Source: SKVL01 sp051745565 (GTDB lineage Bacteria > Patescibacteriota > Minisyncoccia > Phycocordibacterales > CSBR16-193). Taken from it: a DNA stretch of 16,169 nucleotides. This document shows, one piece after another, positions 12,662 through 16,169 of this stretch (position 1 is the first letter of the stretch; every line of letters starts with the position of its first letter). Below the pieces are notes generated by a model, which did no database searches, was not told the DNA's origin, and was given only the letters and a program-made list of their open reading frames with translations. A program made the position numbers and the translations under genes. The stretch lies in NCBI GenBank assembly GCA_051745565.1, contig JBNJEF010000014.1, positions 1 to 16,169 on the forward strand, read 5' to 3'.

Positions 12662-14218
12662 ATGTTAAATTTTGATCTTTGTTCGTATTTTACGGGTCTC
12701 ACTCAGCGGTGTTCCGATTTTACTGACGTTATGCAGAAGCGTGGTATTCAACAGAAAAGTCTGGAGGAGGATGGCTGTTCGGGTGTTTTCATTTTCCCTT
12801 ACAAGACACTGATCAGTGGCATGGATCTATCGGAGCCGATCAACTATGATCTGCTTAAGGTGAAAGGAGAGAATGTTTCCGGCAAGCGTCCTTTTGTTTT
12901 TGTTGACCCTAAAGCCGGACGAGGACCGGGCATCTGTGGTTCTAAAGAAGTTTCAGAGGTTGGTTTAGCTCTTAAAAACGGCAACCCGGTTTACTTTATC
13001 TACTTTCACAGTGAGCCGGCGGCAGGTCAGACAATGGAAAAGGTCTTTCGTGGTATCGCTCACTTTATTGAGCATGTTAAGTCTGAAAATCCTTATACGG
13101 AAGATCCCGTACTTGTCGGTAACTGCCAGGCGGGATGGCTGTTGGCAATTATCAGTGCTCGGTATCTGAGACATTTTAAGTGTCCACTTATTTTAGTCGG
13201 ATCGCCTCTTTCATACTGGGCCGGTTCCGGATCACTGAAACACAAGGGTTTCCTTTCCGGTGGAAGTGTTTGGGCGGCTTTCCTCGCCGATGTGAATCGC
13301 GGAGTGTTTGATGGAGCTAATCTGTCTCTAAACTTCGAGATACACGACGGAAGTCAAGTTGTCGGGAAAAAGTTGTTTACGCTGTTCAAAGACCCAAGAC
13401 CTCAGGCGGAGAGTTTCATTGAAAACGAACGTTGGTGGAACTTTTTCTGCCATATGACAAAGGAAGAGATCGTCTGGATCATAGATAACCTGTTTATTGG
13501 TAACAGGATTGAAAGAGGAGAACTTTACGTTGATGGAGAGTACGTGGAACTTCGTAATATAACCGGTCCGGTTATTGTCTTTTTCTCAGAAGGGGACACG
13601 ATCACCGCTCCCGCTCAGGCTGTTAACTGGATACGGAGAACGTACGAAGAAGATGAGAAATTCGGTGCTCCGATCGTTTATGTCGTTCATCCGACCTGCG
13701 GGCACCTGGGTATTTTCGTTTCATCATCCGTAGCGCGTGATTATCATCAGAAAGTATTTGATGAGGTGGAAAGTATCTGCCAACTGTTACCGGGCCTTTA
13801 TGAGTTGATCCCTGAACCCGGGAAAATAAAATGCGCCCTCGAAAGGAGGACACTCGATTTCACTCAACAGTTTGTTGAACGGAACGATGAAGAAGACAGG
13901 ATGCTCGCTTTTCTTTCTCGACAGTCTGAGATCTTTCGATCGTTCTATGAGATGACGTGGGGTCCGTATGTTCGCTCGATGTTCAATGGTTTCGCTCTGA
14001 CAGATTCTCATCCCATGCGATCCTCTCGTAAGTTCTATGGTGGTAATTTAAAGTATCTTTGTTCTCAAACTGAACCGGTTTCAATGGATGACAACCTTTT
14101 CAAAAAAAGTGAAGACCTCTTTCTGAACTTTTTTGTTGATTGGTGGAAACACTGGGAAGATGTAAGTGCCAGTATAATACAATGTACAATGAAAAACCTA
14201 ATTGCGTTTTCGCCGTGA
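12662..14218 (+). CDS. DUF3141 family alpha/beta hydrolase (PHA-synthase-like)
   Basis: A 518-residue protein of the DUF3141 family, which is related to poly(3-hydroxyalkanoate) synthases. In this numbering it shows FVDPKAGRGPGICG (80-93), the nucleophile motif GNCQAGW (153-159, C155), a conserved VGSPLSYWAG, the acid in FFSEGDTITAP (D312) and the His in CGHLGIF (H348), so a Cys-Asp-His triad is complete. The later GPYVRSMFNG and DSHPMRS also fit the family. Typical proteobacterial members are, as I recall, longer (over 700 residues), so the C-terminus is probably shortened. No phaA, phaB, phasin or acetate-kinase gene is nearby and the true reaction is unknown. Base composition is higher in GC than neighbours (hand counts on sampled lines about 42-53%), and promoter and SD differ from its neighbours, suggesting lateral acquisition. 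Confidence 0.85.
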   Translation: MLNFDLCSYFTGLTQRCSDFTDVMQKRGIQQKSLEEDGCSGVFIFPYKTLISGMDLSEPINYDLLKVKGENVSGKRPFVFVDPKAGRGPGICGSKEVSEVGLALKNGNPVYFIYFHSEPAAGQTMEKVFRGIAHFIEHVKSENPYTEDPVLVGNCQAGWLLAIISARYLRHFKCPLILVGSPLSYWAGSGSLKHKGFLSGGSVWAAFLADVNRGVFDGANLSLNFEIHDGSQVVGKKLFTLFKDPRPQAESFIENERWWNFFCHMTKEEIVWIIDNLFIGNRIERGELYVDGEYVELRNITGPVIVFFSEGDTITAPAQAVNWIRRTYEEDEKFGAPIVYVVHPTCGHLGIFVSSSVARDYHQKVFDEVESICQLLPGLYELIPEPGKIKCALERRTLDFTQQFVERNDEEDRMLAFLSRQSEIFRSFYEMTWGPYVRSMFNGFALTDSHPMRSSRKFYGGNLKYLCSQTEPVSMDDNLFKKSEDLFLNFFVDWWKHWEDVSASIIQCTMKNLIAFSP

Positions 14219-14238
14219 ATTAATTAACACATAATAGT

Positions 14239-14271
14239 AAAAAGGCTTGTCTATATACGGCAAGCCTTTTT
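14239..14271. terminator. Rho-independent terminator
   Basis: An 11-bp stem AAAAAGGCTTG / CAAGCCTTTTT with an 11-nt loop, 20 nt after the DUF3141 stop. The terminal T-run serves the plus strand; the symmetric A-run also allows termination of the convergent gene on the minus strand. Confidence 0.88.
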
Positions 14272-14314
14272 ATTGGAGACCCTTCGAACTGTTTACTTTT
14301 GAGGGATAATATCG

Positions 14315-14973
14315 TCAACTTAGCATTTTTATGATCTGTTCCTTAAAATGTAACTGCTCTTTAATTGTGTTGTCTATTTCTATTCCGATGACATCGCCGA
14401 AAATAAATTCTGGTAACACTTTTATGTATTCAAGATCTTTTATACTTTTAACATAATGTAGGTCCATCATTTCTTCGAAAGAGTACCCGTCTAAATGATT
14501 ACATTTAAAAAGTTCCGGATTATTTCTTCTCTCATATACATAGTCATAGTCAACCGTTTTTCTATCCTTTTCTTTTTGGTAGTGAGCCAGATCGATACAA
14601 AATCCCCCTATCTCTTCCACCTTAACATTATCGGCAACGGTGTTATCGGTATTCATTTCCAAAAACAGGTTATTTTTAAATTCACCCCATTTATCCAGAA
14701 TATCAAAATGATCTTCATGGATGGTGAAATATATACTGCCAAAAGAGTTATGGAGAAACTCCAGTTCTTCTTTGTTCATATCGTGTCTGATGTGAACCAA
14801 AGGTATACTTTTGATAGGTGAGTTTTTCAACTCCTCATAAATGCCCTCTCTCTGTTTAGGTAAAATCTCTCCAAAAAAAGAGCGACTGTCGGCATCTCTC
14901 TTTCTCTTATCTCCTGTATTTTATCTTTGTAGTGGTTATCTTCTACTCCGGTTATAGACGAGTATTTTCTCAT
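14315..14973 (-). pseudogene. Frameshifted TIM-barrel (xylose-isomerase/AP-endonuclease-2-like) gene
   Basis: Two overlapping frames make one protein. The first runs from the ATG at 14971-14973 for 48 codons to a TGA at 14827-14829; up to its TVALF it reads as natural sequence and then turns nonsensical. The second frame takes over at a run of seven T on the minus strand (14873-14879) and continues as FGEILPKQREGIYEELKNSP to the stop at 14315. One extra T would give an uninterrupted protein of about 219 residues. Successive strands (VALFF, IPLVHIRHD, SIYFTIHED, NLFLEMN, GFCIDLAH, FKCNHLDG, DLHYVKS, VIGIEIDN) look like the eight strands of a sugar-isomerase-type TIM barrel with His/Asp/Glu at strand ends; active-site function unknown. 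It may be a sequencing error, a true frameshift, or slippage-dependent expression. A TTG at 14830 is not a credible start. Confidence 0.72.
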
Positions 14974-14983
14974 TTAAGTTTTC

Positions 14984-15001
14984 CATAAATAGATTTTATC
15001 A
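14984..15001 (-). promoter_or_regulatory. Extended -10 box 6 nt before an ATG, upstream of the TIM-barrel gene
   Basis: On the minus strand TG-A-TAAAAT (14993-15001) is followed by 6 nt and an ATG at 14984-14986. That ATG opens only a 16-codon frame (MENLNEKILVYNRSRR) which overlaps the main start at 14973, 13 nt further on. It therefore predicts either a leaderless upstream ORF or a 13-nt leader. Confidence 0.5.
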
Positions 15002-15058
15002 AAAAAAATCAGAAAGGGATGTGGTTGATCTCTTTGAGTTAATAAATTTTTGTCAGAT

Positions 15059-15358
15059 CTATGAATCATTAGACTCATGATCGGATTCTTTCTTAATAAA
15101 CCGATTGATCAGCAGTATATATAAGAGTGGAATAATAAACAGTCCCAACCAAAAACCAATATAGGCTGTGGCTTCGTAACCAGCCATACCATTAAACTCA
15201 AAACAGTTATGGCAACCTGTCTCGGTGCAACAAGTGGGTATAAAAGTTACCGCCACAAGACCAATAAAAGCACCTAAAAAGGCGCCTATGGGGATAGATA
15301 AAATAAAACCAGCAACAAGAAATACTTTCTTTTTTGTTTTTGATAATTTTTGAATCAT
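15059..15358 (-). CDS. Small two-helix membrane protein with Cys-rich loop
   Basis: A 99-residue membrane protein of unknown family. A basic N-terminus (KLSKTKKK) precedes a first long hydrophobic segment (about 12-40, Gly/Ala-rich, VFLVAGFILSIPIGAFLGAF onward), a loop with four Cys in a C-C-x4-C-x2-C pattern (TCCTETGCHNC, about 42-52), and a second hydrophobic segment (about 64-84) followed by a polar tail. The positive-inside rule puts the Cys loop outside, where it could form disulfides or bind metal. The ATG is preceded at 5 nt by TATAGT, five of six to the -10 consensus, so this unit is also nearly leaderless. Its short length and plain sequence make any functional call unsafe. Confidence 0.72.
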   Translation of the reverse strand: MIQKLSKTKKKVFLVAGFILSIPIGAFLGAFIGLVAVTFIPTCCTETGCHNCFEFNGMAGYEATAYIGFWLGLFIIPLLYILLINRFIKKESDHESNDS

Positions 15359-15363
15359 CTTAA

Positions 15364-15369
15364 ACTATA
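15364..15369 (-). promoter_or_regulatory. -10 box close to the start of the Cys-loop membrane protein
   Basis: TATAGT on the minus strand, 5 nt before the ATG at 15358. No TG extension or clear -35, so this is weaker than the other near-leaderless boxes. Confidence 0.35.
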
Positions 15370-15538
15370 ACCTTATATTATTAAGCGTACTCTTATTAAA
15401 ATATAAAACAATACTTTTCATATTTTCCTATAGAGCTACAGCTGCTGAAAATCTTTCTGTAACTTTTTGTGTTTTTGTCGTACTTATCTATTTTACAAGA
15501 TCAGTTGCAATTATTTCTTAAACTCAGGCCCAAAATTG

Positions 15539-15568
15539 TTTACAAAAGTAAAATAATATGTATATATA
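15539..15568 (+). promoter_or_regulatory. Possible promoter of the 65-aa basic protein gene
   Basis: TTTACA (15539-15544) with TATATA at 15561-15566 or 15563-15568 (spacer 16 or 18). It would give a leader of about 45-50 nt ending in a strong SD. The low-complexity TA run makes the exact -10 uncertain. Confidence 0.4.
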
Positions 15569-15609
15569 AGAGATAGAGGTTCTTTTTATTAAAAGATCAA
15601 AAAAACTAC

Positions 15610-15616
15610 AAGGAGG
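15610..15616 (+). promoter_or_regulatory. Shine-Dalgarno site of the 65-aa gene
   Basis: AAGGAGG, perfect match, 4 nt before the ATG at 15621 (extends to GGAGGT). It is the strongest translation signal in the window together with that of the DUF3141 gene. Confidence 0.8.
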
Positions 15617-15620
15617 TCTC

Positions 15621-15818
15621 ATGAAGGTAAAAGGAAAACCGGTAGAAGTGGAACTCAGGGTTGATTTAATTAGGGAAAATATTAAGCACCTGAAGGATAA
15701 GATCAAGGGAGCAAGTTCGGAGGATGCTTACAAGAAGTACAAATTTCATTTAACAAGGGCCAAAAAGGCCCGAAAAAGACTGTTAAGAGACTCTCAGGCC
15801 CATGAGCCAGTTAAGTAG
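15621..15818 (+). CDS. Small highly basic protein (65 aa), unknown
   Basis: A 65-residue soluble protein with a very high Lys/Arg content, predicted to be two amphipathic helices: VELRVDLIRENIKHLKDKI and EDAYKKYKFHLTRAKKARKR. No Cys, no membrane segment, no family recognised. The charge and helix pattern fit an RNA-, ribosome- or nucleoid-binding protein, but that is inference from composition only. It is a well-defined single-gene unit: possible promoter, perfect SD, ATG, and a strong terminator 13 nt after the stop. Such a strong, isolated expression cassette for a small basic protein suggests high or condition-dependent abundance. Confidence 0.8.
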   Translation: MKVKGKPVEVELRVDLIRENIKHLKDKIKGASSEDAYKKYKFHLTRAKKARKRLLRDSQAHEPVK

Positions 15819-15831
15819 ATAAATTAGAGAG

Positions 15832-15860
15832 AACCCGACACTTAGGTGTCGGGTTTTATT
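15832..15860 (+). terminator. Rho-independent terminator of the 65-aa gene
   Basis: A 10-bp GC-rich stem AACCCGACAC / GTGTCGGGTT with a TTAG tetraloop, followed by TTATT. It isolates the 65-aa gene from the downstream leader region. Confidence 0.92.
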
Positions 15861-15902
15861 ATTGTAAAACAACAAAAATTTCCTTTATGACAAAAAATAG
15901 TG

Positions 15903-15908
15903 TACAAT
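15903..15908 (+). promoter_or_regulatory. Possible -10 box upstream of the repeat-rich leader
   Basis: TACAAT preceded directly by TG, without a clear -35. If used, transcription from about 15915 would leave a leader of about 170 nt carrying both repeat groups before the ATG at 16088. Confidence 0.3.
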
Positions 15909-15932
15909 AGTAATAGTGTAAGCCTATCTCTA

Positions 15933-16005
15933 GAATTCATATACTCTAAGAATTCACACTCTCTAGCTCTAGCGCACTTGAATTCATAACACTCTAAGAA
16001 TTCAC
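15933..16005 (+). repeat. Tandem 25/26-bp repeat pair with four GAATTC sites
   Basis: Unit 1 (15933-15957) and unit 2 (15980-16005) are identical except for T versus AC near their middle. Each begins and ends with the palindrome GAATTC, so each can fold as a small hairpin (in unit 2 TGAATTC at 15979-15985 pairs with GAATTCA at 15998-16004). A 22-nt spacer separates them. They lie between the terminator of the 65-aa gene and the YggT-like start. Confidence 0.8.
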
Positions 16006-16019
16006 GCAACCTCATTTTG

Positions 16020-16070
16020 TTTATTAGTTAGAAAGTTAATTAGTAAGAGGTTTATTAGGAAGTTTATTAG
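16020..16070 (+). repeat. Four imperfect TTTATTAG repeats in the leader of the YggT-like gene
   Basis: TTTATTAG at 16020-16027, TTAATTAG at 16036-16043, TTTATTAG at 16051-16058 and again at 16063-16070, each followed by a purine-rich word (TTAGAAAG, TAAGAGG, GAAG, AAATAATC). Spacing is 16, 15 and 12 nt. They end 17 nt before the ATG. Confidence 0.6.
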
Positions 16071-16087
16071 AAATAATCAACAGTATT

Positions 16088-16169
16088 ATGGATTCATCAT
16101 ATAATTCTCCAACCACGAAACCTCTTTATAGAGGAACTCAGATCGTTTGGTATGCTCTTGGCGTTATTG
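16088..16169 (+). CDS. YggT-like membrane protein, N-terminal 27 residues only
   Basis: An ATG at 16088 opens a frame that runs off the right edge. The visible residues have a polar start (MDSSYNSPTTK) and then PLYRGTQIVWYALGVI, the typical beginning of YggT-family membrane proteins in small bacterial genomes, where a YRGTQxVWYxLGVIE stretch leads into the first helix. YggT proteins are small integral membrane proteins linked to osmotic stress and cell-division site factors in other bacteria; nothing more can be said from 27 residues. No SD is seen. The leader upstream contains two groups of repeats. Confidence 0.6.
   Translation, partial: MDSSYNSPTTKPLYRGTQIVWYALGVI

Noticed and set aside
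14275..14300. tRNA T-arm-like string (CCTTCGAACTG)
   Set aside because: No cloverleaf can be drawn around it; it lies just after a terminator.
14495..14821. Plus-strand 108-aa open frame
   Set aside because: Antisense to the TIM-barrel gene; hydrophobic translation is explained by the complement of its AT-rich codons.
14315..14830. Separate 171-aa gene starting at TTG 14830
   Set aside because: Upstream residues in the same frame and, beyond the T7 run, in the neighbouring frame continue the barrel fold; the short version is only a fragment.
15524..15706. Minus-strand 60-aa open frame
   Set aside because: It spans the promoter, SD and first part of the 65-aa gene on the opposite strand and has no own signals.
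15933..16005. CRISPR array
   Set aside because: Only two repeats, each internally palindromic, with a 22-nt spacer and no cas gene; better read as a tandem operator or structured leader.

Overview
This is an AT-rich, densely packed bacterial chromosome segment with short gaps, many small genes, ATGA start/stop overlaps and no RNA genes or insertion sequences. The best guess is a member of the Candidate Phyla Radiation (Patescibacteria, perhaps a Parcubacteria-like lineage). The reasons are a double-domain ThyX-like protein, a small helical protein resembling DUF5663, a separate AmmeMemoRadiSam trio, a Tic20/DUF4870-like protein, and a YggT-like N-terminus at the right edge. That placement is inferred from gene types alone; no marker gene is present to prove it.

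Layout. Positions 1-2110 (+): the tail of an unknown acidic protein, a DUF5663-like helical protein, an HD-domain protein and a macrodomain (ADP-ribose related) protein. Positions 2107-3348 (-): a three-gene operon of two half-permeases (COG0701/DUF318 family) joined by an ATGA overlap, then a NifX/MTH1175-like protein. Positions 3463-6252 (+): dCTP deaminase, then the three AmmeMemoRadiSam genes in the order radical SAM, MEMO, AMMECR1. Positions 6263-7615 (-): tandem ThyX-like protein. Positions 7749-8453 (+): membrane-anchored SagB-type nitroreductase. Positions 8503-11486 (-): small unknown protein and protein-kinase-like protein (one operon), two membrane-anchored proteins with acidic stalks, and a Tic20/DUF4870-like membrane protein. 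Positions 11765-14218 (+): UppP-like phosphatase and a DUF3141 (PHA-synthase-like) alpha/beta hydrolase that looks foreign. Positions 14315-15358 (-): a frameshifted TIM-barrel gene and a Cys-rich small membrane protein. Positions 15621-16169 (+): a small basic protein and, after a repeat-rich leader, the start of a YggT-like membrane protein.

How the parts relate. Dcd and the ThyX-like protein would together feed dTMP synthesis (dCTP to dUTP/dUMP to dTMP). They flank the AmmeMemoRadiSam trio, whose exact chemistry is unsettled. UppP points to undecaprenyl carrier recycling. The acidic-stalk proteins, nitroreductase, permease halves and small membrane proteins suggest investment in the cell surface.

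Signals. Several transcription units begin with a -10 box, often TGnTAAAAT, placed exactly 6 nt before the ATG. This predicts leaderless mRNAs. Shine-Dalgarno sites appear mainly on internal genes and on two units with ordinary leaders (DUF3141 and the 65-aa protein). Five good hairpin terminators sit where expected. The most notable points are a ThyX duplication in which the two copies have lost complementary parts of the RHRx7S motif, the leaderless promoter design, a homopolymer frameshift, and the repeat-structured leader at the right edge.
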